Shown: positions 35,919 to 44,617, counted from the stretch's first letter. The stretch is DNA of 64,000 nt from Desulfobaccales bacterium (GCA_041648175.1 JBAZPO010000010.1:5001-69000); one strand, 5' to 3'. Numbers and translations are program-made. Notes: a model not told the origin generated them from the letters alone.

Positions 35919-35982
35919 ATTAGAGTATTGCGACAACCAATTCAATTTTGCTACTCCACAAATTAGAGAGCGCCGGCTCTAT

Positions 35983-36431
35983 TGCGGTGTTCGAAATGAA
36001 GGAGGCTGGTTATGAAAACGAAAGTGGAGCAGAAAAGCCTGGAAGTGCGGGTTCTTTCCATGAGCGAGAACCAGTGTATCTGGATGAAGACCGGAGTGGT
36101 GAATTTCAAAACTTGTGAAAATGCCTTCGATTGCACTTCCTGTGCCTTTGACAAGGGAATCAGTGGAAAATCGGTTCAAAAACCAACGGCCCTGGTCAGT
36201 TGGAAAGAGGTCATGGGGAACCCAAATTTACATAAGCAGTGCAGACACATGCTGACGGGCCGTGTCCTTTTTAAATTATGCTCCCATAACTTCGAATGTA
36301 AAGACTGTGCATATGACCAACAGTTGTATGAATACGACCAACTTCTGCGTGAAGAAGACCTGTCGGCTCATCCTGCTGCTCAGGTTAACAAGGTTGCCGG
36401 CTTTATGGTTGCCGATGGCTATTACTACCAC
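35983..36431 (+). repeat. Tandem duplication, unit 1 (449 bp)
   Basis: It begins TGCGGTGTTCGAAAT and ends TATTACTACCAC. It is directly followed by unit 2 with the same ends. The unit covers the ribosome-binding site and the first 140 codons of the gene. Confidence 0.9.
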
Positions 36432-36449
36432 TGCGGTGTTCGAAATTAA
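36012..36449 (+). CDS. Truncated duplicate: Cys-rich N-terminal domain only
   Basis: A 145-residue protein. Residues 1-140 match the N-terminus of the next gene at 127 of 140 positions. It has two Cys motifs of the form K-[TL]-C-x5-C-x2-C-x2-D (KTCENAFDCTSCAFD and KLCSHNFECKDCAYD), which look metal- or cluster-binding. The H-protein-like part is missing. After YYYH the frame runs into the start of unit 2 and ends CGVRN. Its own AAGGAGGC ribosome-binding site is intact and all eight or so Cys are kept, so it may still be made as a stand-alone domain. Confidence 0.8.
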   Translation: MKTKVEQKSLEVRVLSMSENQCIWMKTGVVNFKTCENAFDCTSCAFDKGISGKSVQKPTALVSWKEVMGNPNLHKQCRHMLTGRVLFKLCSHNFECKDCAYDQQLYEYDQLLREEDLSAHPAAQVNKVAGFMVADGYYYHCGVRN

Positions 36450-36880
36450 GGAGGCTGGTTATGAAAACGAAAGTCGAGCAGAAAGGCCTGGGAGTGCGGG
36501 TTTTATCCATGAACGAGAACCAGTGTATCTGGATGAAGGCCGGAGTGGTGAATTTCAAAACTTGTGAAAATGCCTTCGATTGCACTTCCTGTGCCTTTGA
36601 CAAGGCAATCAGTAAGAAATCGGTTCAAAAACCAACGGCCCTGGTCAGTTGGAAAGAGGTCATGGGGAACCCAAAATTACACAAGGAATGCCGGCACATG
36701 CTGACGGGCCGTGTCATTTTCAAATTATGCTCCCATAACTTCGAATGTAAAGACTGTGCATACGACCAACTTCTGTACGACTACGACCAACTTCTGTGTG
36801 AAGAGGACCTGTCAGCTCATTCCGCGGCTCAGGTTAACAAGGTTGCCGGCTTTATGGTTGCCGATGGCTATTACTACCAC
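36432..36880 (+). repeat. Tandem duplication, unit 2 (449 bp)
   Basis: The second unit starts exactly where unit 1 ends. It continues into the full-length gene at AAAGGGCACAGTTGG (36881). Confidence 0.9.
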
Positions 36881-37378
36881 AAAGGGCACAGTTGGGCGCG
36901 GATAGAGCATGGAGGATTCGTACGCCTGGGTATCGATGATTTTGCCTGGAGGCTGCTCGGGGCAACCGACATCTCCCTTCCGAAAATCGGCACCAAGCTA
37001 AAGCCGAATCAGACAGGTTGGTCTATTAAGAGAGAGGAGATGACCGCTGAAATTCTCACGCCTATGAGTGGCATCGTTATGGCAACCAATCAAAGCGCTG
37101 TGGTGCAGCCTAATCTTTCTAAAAAAGACCCTTACGGAAAGGGCTGGTTGGTCGTCATTGACCCGGTCAGCGGCCTGAGAAACAAAACCAGGAGTCTTCT
37201 GTTCGAACAGAAAGCGGTTTCATGGCTCAAAGACGAGGTGAGGAAGCTGGAAGAAATGGTGGTGGATGTCTATGGAGTCCCGCTTGCCGCAACAGGCGGT
37301 GAAATAGTCGATGATATATTCGGGAACCTGCATGATCTCAAGTGGGAAGACCTCGTTCATAAGTTTCTTCTTACCTGA
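36461..37378 (+). CDS. Cys-rich protein with GcvH-like (lipoyl-type) domain
   Basis: A 305-residue protein. Residues 1-135 carry two C-x5-C-x2-C motifs. Residues about 138-235 resemble the glycine-cleavage H protein (HSWARIEHGGFVRLGIDDFAWRLLG, LPKIGTKLKP, ILTPMSGIVMATN, DPYGKGWLVVIDP). At the position of the lipoylated Lys (eight residues before the Pro of P-x-SG) an ungapped alignment shows Glu; the nearest Lys (SIK) is three residues off. Lipoylation is therefore doubtful. The C-terminal 70 residues are helical. No other glycine-cleavage genes are present. It is probably a regulatory or electron-transfer protein controlled by the adjacent two-component system. Confidence 0.8.
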   Translation: MKTKVEQKGLGVRVLSMNENQCIWMKAGVVNFKTCENAFDCTSCAFDKAISKKSVQKPTALVSWKEVMGNPKLHKECRHMLTGRVIFKLCSHNFECKDCAYDQLLYDYDQLLCEEDLSAHSAAQVNKVAGFMVADGYYYHKGHSWARIEHGGFVRLGIDDFAWRLLGATDISLPKIGTKLKPNQTGWSIKREEMTAEILTPMSGIVMATNQSAVVQPNLSKKDPYGKGWLVVIDPVSGLRNKTRSLLFEQKAVSWLKDEVRKLEEMVVDVYGVPLAATGGEIVDDIFGNLHDLKWEDLVHKFLLT

Positions 37379-37417
37379 GTGCTAAACAAAAATGATTTGC
37401 GGCGGCGGTACGGGCAG

Positions 37418-37993
37418 CTATATATGAAGGTTTCTCATGCCTTGGCGAAGCATGAAACTGCACCGCTCACAAAAAAAAATGTTTAATTCGTCGAGGTGGC
37501 TGAGTCCCTGGCTGAATCGCATGAGGCATTTGGGGGTCTCACAATGGTAAAGGGAAAAAGTGTGAGCAATCTCATGGAGGGCGACCTTGGCCAGACGTTC
37601 ATAATAGGTGCCCTCCGAAGCCATGATCCCGTCTTTCGTGTACTTTAGGCGGAAATCGGAGATAATTGCCAGGTTTAGCCCCAACTCCGCTTGACCGAAT
37701 ACAAAGGTTAGTATGGGAGTGCAAAGATCCACGTCCGTGATGGCAAGAATGCGCGAATGATGTGGAAAGGAAAACCGGGCCAGGTACTTCAGAACGAGTC
37801 CGGCATCATACTGACATCGATGGCGCTGAAACGCTTCTTCCGGGATTGCCATCGCAGGCAGCATCTCGACCGGAGTTTCAAGTATCGCTTGAATGTTCCC
37901 TGCTATAACTCGGAGCGCCGTCTGCGGTATCTGGCCCATCTTTGTCAGAGCGATCGAGAGGGCAGGCGGTTTTTTTCGTTGCTGTGACGGCAT
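37418..37993 (-). CDS. amzA: Archaemetzincin-type zinc metalloprotease
   Basis: A 191-residue protein with the archaemetzincin signature. It shows catalytic zinc site HEIAHTFSLYHC (HExxHx5H) followed by a second, structural zinc site C-x4-C ... C-x2-C (CETPKC, CERC). The N-terminus (RCQYDAGLVLKYLARF, ITDVDLCTPILTFVFGQAEL) also matches. The physiological substrate is unknown. The start is uncertain: ATG 37993 (MPSQQRKK) is used, but TTG 38056 would place it just five bases after the kinase stop. It is transcribed with the kinase and regulator, convergent with the GcvH-like gene. Confidence 0.85.
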   Translation of the reverse strand: MPSQQRKKPPALSIALTKMGQIPQTALRVIAGNIQAILETPVEMLPAMAIPEEAFQRHRCQYDAGLVLKYLARFSFPHHSRILAITDVDLCTPILTFVFGQAELGLNLAIISDFRLKYTKDGIMASEGTYYERLAKVALHEIAHTFSLYHCETPKCLMRFSQGLSHLDELNIFFCERCSFMLRQGMRNLHI

Positions 37994-38061
37994 ATCAAGT
38001 AGCCTGGGAAAAGGCGGTCTGCCTTGATCGGCAATGCTCACCTGCAGGGCAGGCAATGTCT

Positions 38062-39561
38062 TCAGGACGGGTTATTTCCAGGGGCGGAAGGCAGATAAAG
38101 GGGAAGTTCCACCGCGAACGTTGTCCCTCTCTGGCTCGTTTCCTTTACCCAGATACGTCCCTTGTTCTCTTTGACTATTCCATAAGCGGTGCTCAAGCCC
38201 AGCCCTGTACCTTTTCCCGGTGCTTTGGTGGTAAAAAACGGATCGAATATCAGGGCGAGGTCCGTTTCCGGAATACCCCGGCCCGTGTCGGAAACTTCGA
38301 TACAGGCTGTTTGCGCGGGCTTGTTAAGATAAGTCCGAAGCGTCATGGTTCCTTCATGGTCCATAGCGTCCACGGCATTCAAAACGAGATTAACAATCAC
38401 CTGGCCCAGTTGATCTCTATCGCCTTTGATTAGCATTATATCCTCTGAAAGCTCTTTCCTGATCTGGATACCCATGAAAAACTTTGTGTCACGAATGAGA
38501 TCCAAGCTGTGCTCAAGAAGCGTATTGACGTGGAGGATTTCCTTGCTGGGGGTTTCCTGTCTACTATAGGCAAGGAGGTTCTTTATAATTTTGCCGCACC
38601 TTCTGGCGTCTTCATAGATGCACGTTAGACTGTGCCGCCGGGGATCATCCTCTTCGAGTGGATTCAGTAAAAGATCGGCGTAGAAAATAATTCCGGTCAG
38701 GGGATTGTTTATTTCATGAGCGACCCCGGCTGCGAGCTGACCCAGGGAAGCCATTTTTTCCGCTCGCGAAATTCGACTGAGCATCTCCCGCATTGATTGC
38801 TCGTGTTTGAGCCTCTCTCTTAAGTCATTAAACAACCCGACGGTGGCAGCTTCCTGACCGCCCTCGTAAATGATCGCGGCAGTGAGCTCCACCGGGATCT
38901 CCTCGCCTTGAGCATGAATAAGGGTAAATCTGCTCAGGTGCAGCTTGCCTTTGCCTCCCAGGCTTTCGTCCCTCAAAATTTTCATAATCTCCCTTGCCTG
39001 GCCCGGGGGGTAAAGGTCCTCGACGTTTATTCTTTCATGCGCCTCTCTCAGCGAATATCCCGTGAGTTCCTCGGCAGCGGGGTTCATAGTCACAATTTTG
39101 CCTCGGCTATCTGCGGCGATTATAGCAGTGGTTGAACTCTGTATGAGTTTTTGGGTAAGGTCTTTGGCGCCCGAGAGTTCTCGCTCGAGCATCTTTAATT
39201 GTGTGACATCATGAATACTTTCAACTATATACAGAACCTCGCCAGCCTCGTTGAGGATCGGGGAGAAAACACGATTATCCCATTTTTCTATTCCAGCGCT
39301 GGTTGTCACAAGTTCCAGGACGGAATGTCCATGACGGTCCGCCAGAACCTTTGCGATAGGGCAAGTTTTTATCGGACAAGGCTCCACTGACTGGTAGAAG
39401 AAATCGTGACAAGTCTTCCCGACTATTTCCTTTTTATTGGCCCTGAACTTCTCCAGGAAGTTAGCGTTCACGTCCACTACGATCCTATTGGGTTTCAGGA
39501 TCAGGGTAGGAAGAGAAAGGCAGTCGAAAAGTCTGGTTTTCCAGTCGTTCGGGGTTTTCAT
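38062..39561 (-). CDS. PAS-domain sensor histidine kinase (NtrB/AtoS type)
   Basis: A 499-residue cytoplasmic kinase with no membrane segments. The first PAS domain (about 8-120) contains a Cys cluster (PCPIKTCPIAK) that might sense redox or bind metal. A second PAS domain spans about 135-250. The HisKA phospho-acceptor is His282 in GVAHEINNPLTG, and HATPase_c has N (VNLVLNAVDAMD), G1 (VSDTGRGIPE) and G2 (GKGTGLGLSTAYGIV) boxes. It likely phosphorylates the regulator encoded 34 bases upstream. Confidence 0.92.
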   Translation of the reverse strand: MKTPNDWKTRLFDCLSLPTLILKPNRIVVDVNANFLEKFRANKKEIVGKTCHDFFYQSVEPCPIKTCPIAKVLADRHGHSVLELVTTSAGIEKWDNRVFSPILNEAGEVLYIVESIHDVTQLKMLERELSGAKDLTQKLIQSSTTAIIAADSRGKIVTMNPAAEELTGYSLREAHERINVEDLYPPGQAREIMKILRDESLGGKGKLHLSRFTLIHAQGEEIPVELTAAIIYEGGQEAATVGLFNDLRERLKHEQSMREMLSRISRAEKMASLGQLAAGVAHEINNPLTGIIFYADLLLNPLEEDDPRRHSLTCIYEDARRCGKIIKNLLAYSRQETPSKEILHVNTLLEHSLDLIRDTKFFMGIQIRKELSEDIMLIKGDRDQLGQVIVNLVLNAVDAMDHEGTMTLRTYLNKPAQTACIEVSDTGRGIPETDLALIFDPFFTTKAPGKGTGLGLSTAYGIVKENKGRIWVKETSQRGTTFAVELPLYLPSAPGNNPS

Positions 39562-39595
39562 TTTCGGTCTCTACCGCATCGATTTTCGTTGAAAG

Positions 39596-40963
39596 TTAAC
39601 CTTGTGAGCCACCAGTCCTGTTGATAGTAGCTTTAAGGTTGTAATGCCTAATTTTGCTGTGGAGCGTAACCCTGCTAATTTCCAGAGCCTCCGCTGCTTT
39701 GGAGATGTTCCACCCATGGAGCATGAGAATCCTTTCTATATGCTGTTTCTCGGCCTCTCTTAACGCTTGAGGGATATCTTGGGCTGAGGATCTAAGGAGA
39801 AATGCAAAATCATCTCGGGTAAGGTGGTGTCCTTTGGCCAGCACGACGGCACGTTCAACTGCATTTTCCAACTCACGGACATTTCCGGGCCACGGATAAT
39901 TCTTAAGAGCATTGATGGCTTGCTGATGAATCCCCGCAACCGGTTTATTTGTTTCTTGTCGGATGCGTTCCAGAAAGTGCTGTGCCAACACGGGAATATC
40001 ATCGGTTCGAGCCCGAAGAGGTGGAATTTCAAGCTCGATGACATTCAACCTGTAATAGAAATCCTGCCGGAAGGCGCCGCGCTCGATCTCCTTTGCAAGA
40101 TCCTTATGTGTAGCGCAGATGAGGCGAAAATCAACCGGAATATCCGCTATCCCGCCGACCCGATGAAAGGTTCTTTCCTGCAGAACCCGAAGAAGATCGA
40201 TTTGCATCTTTAAAGGGATTTCACCGACCTCGTCCAGAAAGAGGGTCCCTCCCTGCGCCATCTCCAATCGCCCTTTTTTGGCCTTTCTTGCCCCGGTAAA
40301 CGCCCCACTCTCGTGTCCGAACAACTCGCTTTCCAGGAGCGTCTCGGTAAAGGCCCCACAGTTTATTGGGATAAATGGCCCGACGCAACGTTCGCTCGTA
40401 GCATGGATCGCCCTCGCCACCAGTTCCTTTCCGGTCCCCGTTTCACCTCGCAGCAGAACGGGTGAATCGAATTTTGCGACCTGTTCGATCAATGCAAACA
40501 GTTGCTGCATGCAATTTGATACTCCAACCAAATCCTCGCAGCGCACCTGGCATGCCACCTGCTCTCGCAGGATCTCATTTTCATCAAGAATTCTTTTTTG
40601 TTGAAGGAGCCTTTCCAAAAGGCAGACCAAGTCCCCAGGTTCGAAAGGCTTTGTGAGATAATCGCAAGCTCCGCGTTTCATTGCGTCAACCGCAGTTTCA
40701 ATCGATCCATACGCGGTAATCATGACCACCAATGAGTGTGGACAGTTCGCCTTTACGTTATCGAGCACTTCGAAACCGTTCACATCGGGCATTTTGATGT
40801 CGAGGAAGATGAAATCGTAGTCCTTCCTGTCCACCATATCGAGAGCAGCCTGGCCTCCATCGGCGCCTTCCACGTCATAGCCCGACTTCTTGAACCAGGC
40901 CACAAGGGATTCCCGCACAATCATTTCATCATCGACAACCAGTACCTTCCATTTTCCGCTCAT
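39596..40963 (-). CDS. NtrC-family sigma-54-dependent response regulator
   Basis: A 455-residue regulator. The receiver domain (1-120) has Asp55 in FIFLDIKMPDVNG. The AAA+ domain (about 145-380) has Walker A GETGTGKE, the sigma-54 contact loop ESGAFTGARKAKKGR and Walker B GGTLFLDEVGEI. A Fis-type HTH (NISKAAEALEISRVTLHSKI) ends it. It is expected to activate sigma-54 promoters; one candidate is at 35903-35918. First gene of the regulator-kinase-archaemetzincin operon. Confidence 0.95.
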   Translation of the reverse strand: MSGKWKVLVVDDEMIVRESLVAWFKKSGYDVEGADGGQAALDMVDRKDYDFIFLDIKMPDVNGFEVLDNVKANCPHSLVVMITAYGSIETAVDAMKRGACDYLTKPFEPGDLVCLLERLLQQKRILDENEILREQVACQVRCEDLVGVSNCMQQLFALIEQVAKFDSPVLLRGETGTGKELVARAIHATSERCVGPFIPINCGAFTETLLESELFGHESGAFTGARKAKKGRLEMAQGGTLFLDEVGEIPLKMQIDLLRVLQERTFHRVGGIADIPVDFRLICATHKDLAKEIERGAFRQDFYYRLNVIELEIPPLRARTDDIPVLAQHFLERIRQETNKPVAGIHQQAINALKNYPWPGNVRELENAVERAVVLAKGHHLTRDDFAFLLRSSAQDIPQALREAEKQHIERILMLHGWNISKAAEALEISRVTLHSKIRHYNLKATINRTGGSQG

Positions 40964-41180
40964 AAATCCTCTTTCTTCATAAACGTTGCGGACCCAGGGG
41001 AGAATGGAACGACGAGCTTCGAATCCGCTTTAATATCAAATGCGCGCCGTTGGAATTGGAACCATTCCAATGGATGAATCCGCCTATAAATATATCATAT
41101 GCCCGTTATTAGTACAAAATCAATGCCCGGTAATAACCACCATCATGAATGCTGCCGTGCCTGTGCGGCGCTATATTGCG

Positions 41181-41275
41181 ATTGCCAAAAGTTCTTTCCT
41201 TTTATCCCCTCTCCCCTTGTGGGAGAGGGTTAGGGTGAGGGGGTGGAAAAGAAAAAACTTTTGAGCCTCTTGCAA
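41181..41275. repeat. Hairpin repeat (CCCCTCTCCC...GGGAGAGGG), copy
   Basis: ATTGCCAAAAGTTCTTTCC, the hairpin CCCTCTCCCCTTGTGGGAGAGGG, then AAAAACTTTTGAGCCTCTTG. It shares over 60 bases almost exactly with 42098-42190. Looser copies are near 9875, 19020, 28011 and 60889. Confidence 0.8.
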
Positions 41276-41811
41276 ATATCTCCCTGCCTGTCATTCTGAG
41301 GGAAAGAAGCAACCGAAGCATCTCATAAGTGACCAAACGGCTTTTTGCAAGAACCTCTCCTGACAATAAGTATATTTAAGTATTTCAAAAAAAAGTGGCG
41401 TTAATTCAAAGGGGTAATCAATTCTACAATGCCATCTTTTATGGCATGGTTGCAACCCGGATCATGTCCGCACTTGCAAAAGAAAACCTGTCACCTTTCT
41501 CATCATTGTTGGATCCGTCGCAGTTCTGAGTTTATGCTGTCTCCATGACTTGCCGGGATAAAAACGGTTCACTGCTGGCCAACCTGAGGAAAATCGGCAG
41601 ACTCCAGCCGTTCCGCCTGTGCCGTGTCCCGGCACGAGGATGCCAGTCCAGCCTTAATTTATTGATATTAAAGACTAAATATTACGAAAGCCCGATTATT
41701 ACCCTGGGACAAGCGCGGGACAAGCGCGTGACAACCTTGGCACTGCCTCGACCGGAACGCGCTTGCACGCGGGTTTAGGCCGGGTATATGGCGAGGGTAC
41801 CTCGGCAATGT

Positions 41812-41829
41812 CCCGGCACATGTGCCGGG
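41812..41829. repeat. Perfect 18-bp palindrome
   Basis: CCCGGCACATGTGCCGGG is its own reverse complement. A related CCGGCAC half is at 41629. It could be a protein-binding site or a repeat relic. Confidence 0.5.
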
Positions 41830-41995
41830 TTTGCCCGTCCATTCGGCCCGCGCCCGGCCATTTTCAGCGATTTTTGAGGTTGTTTGGAGGGACTAAAAGC
41901 CATTTTTAAACCGTTTTTCTCTGTCATCATGAACGAAGCGCAGGCTCTTATAGTGATTGCCAAAAGAGTTTCTTGCAAAATTACCGGACATTATG

Positions 41996-42066
41996 TGGTC
42001 GCAAGCTTTAGCCTGGTATCGAGAAATTCGCCGGTAGCACAGGCTTTCCAGCCTGTGCTTATGTCA
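41996..42066 (+). repeat. Dispersed repeat, second copy of 9987-10039
   Basis: GTGGTCGCAAGCTTTAGCCT, then the palindrome GCACAGGCTTTCCAGCCTGTGC. The spacer is longer than in the first copy. Confidence 0.7.
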
Positions 42067-42097
42067 TATATACGGTTTCGACCGTAAAGAGACTTTT

Positions 42098-42190
42098 GCA
42101 AGAGGCTCAAAAGTTCTTTCCTTTTATCCCCTCTCCCCTTGTGGGAGAGGGTTAGGGTGAGGGGGAGGAAAAGAAAAAACTTTTTGCAAT
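42098..42190. repeat. Hairpin repeat (CCCCTCTCCC...GGGAGAGGG), copy
   Basis: TGCAAGAGGCTCAAAAGTTC leads into the same hairpin as 41181-41275 and ends AAAAAACTTTTTGCAATGAG. The left end of this copy is the inverted complement of the right end of the other. Confidence 0.8.
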
Positions 42191-42413
42191 GAGTATAAGC
42201 GTACAATCGGGGAAGGGCCAACTCCTCTCTTTCTTGCCAGATTGTTTACTCACCGCCTGGGCGGCAAAACAATCTGGTATGGTCTGTATAATAAAATCTG
42301 GTCTTGGCAGGGGCCGGTAATGCAAGGTTGGAAAAGAAAGCTTGTCAGTGCAAAAGGTTCCCATCGTCCAAAAGGCGAGTTTTGACCGGGTTCAACATGA
42401 CAGGTACGAGGAC

Positions 42414-44090
42414 TTAAGGCATCATGGTGTACTTCTGTTCGCCCTTGGGGACGTACCACTTGATGAAGTTGTAGTCGATGCCCGCGGCGGCAGGTTTGAT
42501 GCCGTGGAAGCGCCGGGAGATGGCGGGCAGGGCGTCGGGGACAAAGAGAAAGGTGTAAGGCTGGTCTTCGGCCAGAATTTCCTGGAATTTGAAGTAGGCC
42601 TGGCGCCGCTTTTCCCGGTCAAAGGTGTGGCGGCCTTCGGACAACAAGGCGTCGACCTGAGGGTTGTTATAGCCGATGAAGTTGAGCTCGCCGGGTTTGG
42701 TCTTGGTGGAACTCCAGATGTCGAACTGGTCCGGGTCCAGGCCGGTGTTCCAGCCCAGCAACACCGCGTCAAAGCGGCCCTTTTCGATAAACTGCTTGAG
42801 GAAGGCAGCCCACTCCACCATGCGTATATGCACGATAATACCGATTTGATGGAGGCGGCGCTGAATAATCTCGGCGGTGCGCACCCGGGTGTCGTTGCCC
42901 TGGTTGGTGAGGATGGTGAACTCGAAGGGGCGGCCGTCCTTGCTGAGAATGCCCGCGGGGTTAGGGCGCCAGCCGGCTTGGGCTAGCAGGGCCTTGGCTT
43001 TGGCCGGGTCGTAGGGGAATTTAGGCACATCGGGGTTGTAGAACCAGGTCCCGGGTTTATAAGGACCATAGGCTTGTTCCCCCAGGCCCATGAGCACGCC
43101 GTCGATGAGCTCCTGTTTGTTGATGGCGTGAGTCAGGGCCTGGCGCACCCGCCGGTCGGCGAACCGGGGATCGCGCAGGTTGTAGCCCAGGTAGATGTAA
43201 GAGAAGGGCATGTAGCGGTATTTCTTATACATGCGGTCGAACTTGGGATAAGCCGTCTGGCGGGTGTATTGCAAGGGGGTGAGGCCCATGCGGTCGAGGT
43301 TGCCGGACTTTAATTCCAGAAACATGGTGGCCAAGTCGGGGATCACCCGGTAAAGGTAACCGTTCAGATAGGGCCGTCCTTCGAAATAATTGGGGTTGTA
43401 GTCCAGGCCGATCATTTGGCCGGTTTTCCACTCCTTAAAGATATAAGGGCCGGTGCCGACGGGGCGCCGCCCCAGGGGGGATTTGGTAATGTCCTGGCCT
43501 TGAAGCAGGTGCCGGGGCAATATGTTTAGGCCCCAGGAGCCCAGGGCGGGGGCGAAGGGCTGGGGGTAGGTGACCCGGAACGTGTAGTCGTCGGGCGCCT
43601 CAGCCTTTTTCACCTGGAGATAGTCGCCGGAATAGGCGGTGGGAGTCTTGGGGTCCACCATCACCTGGTAGGTGAACAGGACGTCCTTGGCGGTGAAGGG
43701 AGCCCCGTCCTGCCACTTGACCCCGTGGCGGAGGTGAAAGGTAATGGTGAGGCCGTCTTTGGAGACCTCCCAGCTTTCGGCCAGATCCCCCACCAGGTTG
43801 AGGTCGCCGTCATATTTGACCAGGCCGTTGTAGATGAGGCCGATGATGCCAGCCGAGGAGGCATCGGAGGCCAGGGGCGGCAGCAGGGTGCTGGCATCGC
43901 CGATGGAGCCGTCGATAAAGAGGTCCCCATAAGCCGGGCCGGTGTCCGGGCCGCCGTAGCGCTGCTCTTCTTTTTCGGATTTGCAGCCGGAGAGGGCCAC
44001 AGCCGCGCAGGCCAACAGAAGCAGGAGAAACAACCAATTTCGTCCCGAAGATTGCTGCCTGGTCAAAAAACCCCCCATTCTTAACCTCAA
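42414..44090 (-). CDS. Peptide/oligosaccharide ABC-transporter substrate-binding lipoprotein
   Basis: A 558-residue SBP_bac_5 family protein. The lipoprotein signal ends in ALSGC (Cys about 35). The family core is seen in PPLASDASSAGIIGLIYNGLVKYD, LAESWEVSKDGLTITFHLR, GVKWQDGAPFTAKDVLFTYQ and, later, DRRVRQALTHAINKQELID. It is expected to bind peptides or similar solutes in the periplasm. No permease or ATPase genes lie next to it, so it is an orphan or shares a transporter elsewhere. Start could also be the in-frame ATG four codons on (44078). Confidence 0.9.
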   Translation of the reverse strand: MRLRMGGFLTRQQSSGRNWLFLLLLLACAAVALSGCKSEKEEQRYGGPDTGPAYGDLFIDGSIGDASTLLPPLASDASSAGIIGLIYNGLVKYDGDLNLVGDLAESWEVSKDGLTITFHLRHGVKWQDGAPFTAKDVLFTYQVMVDPKTPTAYSGDYLQVKKAEAPDDYTFRVTYPQPFAPALGSWGLNILPRHLLQGQDITKSPLGRRPVGTGPYIFKEWKTGQMIGLDYNPNYFEGRPYLNGYLYRVIPDLATMFLELKSGNLDRMGLTPLQYTRQTAYPKFDRMYKKYRYMPFSYIYLGYNLRDPRFADRRVRQALTHAINKQELIDGVLMGLGEQAYGPYKPGTWFYNPDVPKFPYDPAKAKALLAQAGWRPNPAGILSKDGRPFEFTILTNQGNDTRVRTAEIIQRRLHQIGIIVHIRMVEWAAFLKQFIEKGRFDAVLLGWNTGLDPDQFDIWSSTKTKPGELNFIGYNNPQVDALLSEGRHTFDREKRRQAYFKFQEILAEDQPYTFLFVPDALPAISRRFHGIKPAAAGIDYNFIKWYVPKGEQKYTMMP

Positions 44091-44137
44091 GCGGCGAAGG
44101 CTGGCACGCCTGGACCGTTTAAATTTCGTTTAATCCC

Positions 44138-44166
44138 GTAGGGGCGGGTTTAAAACCCGCCCCTAC
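44138..44166. repeat. Palindromic repeat (GTAGGGGCGGG family)
   Basis: GTAGGGGCGGGTTT / AAACCCGCCCCTAC is a nearly perfect palindrome and matches 8861-8889. It lies between the substrate-binding-protein gene and tRNA-Pro. Confidence 0.8.
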
Positions 44167-44224
44167 AAACCGATGGCCGATTTTCTCTTGCCCCGGCCCA
44201 AGCTTTTAGATACATTTAACGAGT

Positions 44225-44301
44225 CGGGACGTGGCTCAGCCTGGTAGAGCACAGCGTTCGGGACGCTGGGGTCGGAGGTTCAAATCCTCTCGTCCCGACC
44301 A
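44225..44301 (+). tRNA. tRNA-Pro (anticodon CGG)
   Basis: A 77-base cloverleaf. Acceptor stem CGGGACG / CGTCCCG; D arm around GGCTCAGCCTGGTAGAGC; anticodon stem CAGCG / CGCTG with loop TTCGGGA (anticodon CGG); T arm GAGGTTCAAATCCTC; CCA encoded at the 3' end. It decodes CCG. Confidence 0.96.
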
Positions 44302-44371
44302 TACTCCCGGGGCGGTAATTTTATAATTGCCTCCCATTATGCTGTATCCGGCTTCCTGCCAGGTGCACCCC

Positions 44372-44617
44372 TCAACTAATATCCCGCTTCATCTGCTCAA
44401 ACTCGTCTTTCGTGATTTCCCCTTTGGCGTAACGTTTTTTGAGGATGTCCAGGGCGCTGTCGTCCTCAAAGCCGCGGCCGGGCACCCAAGTCCGCCTGGC
44501 TTTGTTGCGGCCGAAGATGAAGTAGAGGCACAGGGCGATGATGACGATCCAAAAGACGGGCATGAACATGGGGAAGACCCACCAAGTGTGCCAGGACCAG
44601 TATTGTTCGGGGTACAT
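44372..44617 (-). CDS. Small membrane protein with SHOCT domain
   Basis: An 81-residue protein. One membrane segment (VFPMFMPVFWIVIIALCLYFIF) is followed by a linker and a C-terminal SHOCT motif (ALDILKKRYAKGEITKDEFE). SHOCT domains are thought to mediate oligomerisation. The ATG at 44617 (MYPEQYWSW) has GGAGG seven bases upstream; the longer frame is rejected. It is convergent with tRNA-Pro. Confidence 0.85.
   Translation of the reverse strand: MYPEQYWSWHTWWVFPMFMPVFWIVIIALCLYFIFGRNKARRTWVPGRGFEDDSALDILKKRYAKGEITKDEFEQMKRDIS

Larger units (their letters stand above)
35583..36011. other. Leader region of the Cys-rich/GcvH-like genes
   Basis: There is no gene in these 429 AT-rich bases. They hold a sigma-54-type promoter at 35903-35918, an inverted-repeat pair at 35678-35717 that may bind the NtrC-family regulator, and the start of the first tandem repeat unit at 35983. 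Confidence 0.6.
40964..42413. other. Repeat-rich region without genes (1.45 kb)
   Basis: No convincing coding sequence. A 77-codon frame at 41545-41778 has no ribosome-binding site or recognisable motif. The region holds two copies of a hairpin element (41181-41275, 42098-42190), the repeat at 41996-42066, the perfect palindrome at 41812-41829, TGTCATnnTGA-type repeats near 41285 and 41920, and GTGCCG/CGGCAC stems near 41619. It looks like a sink for short mobile repeats, or the relic of a lost gene. Confidence 0.65.

Noticed and set aside
36461..37378. Functional glycine-cleavage H protein
   Set aside because: The lipoyl-Lys position appears to be Glu, a Cys-rich N-terminal domain is present, and no gcvP/gcvT genes are nearby.
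41545..41778. 77-codon ORF in the gene-free region
   Set aside because: No ribosome-binding site, no motif, contains palindromic repeat sequence.
40964..42413. CRISPR array in the repeat-rich region
   Set aside because: The repeats are few, differ in length and are not regularly spaced; no cas genes are present.
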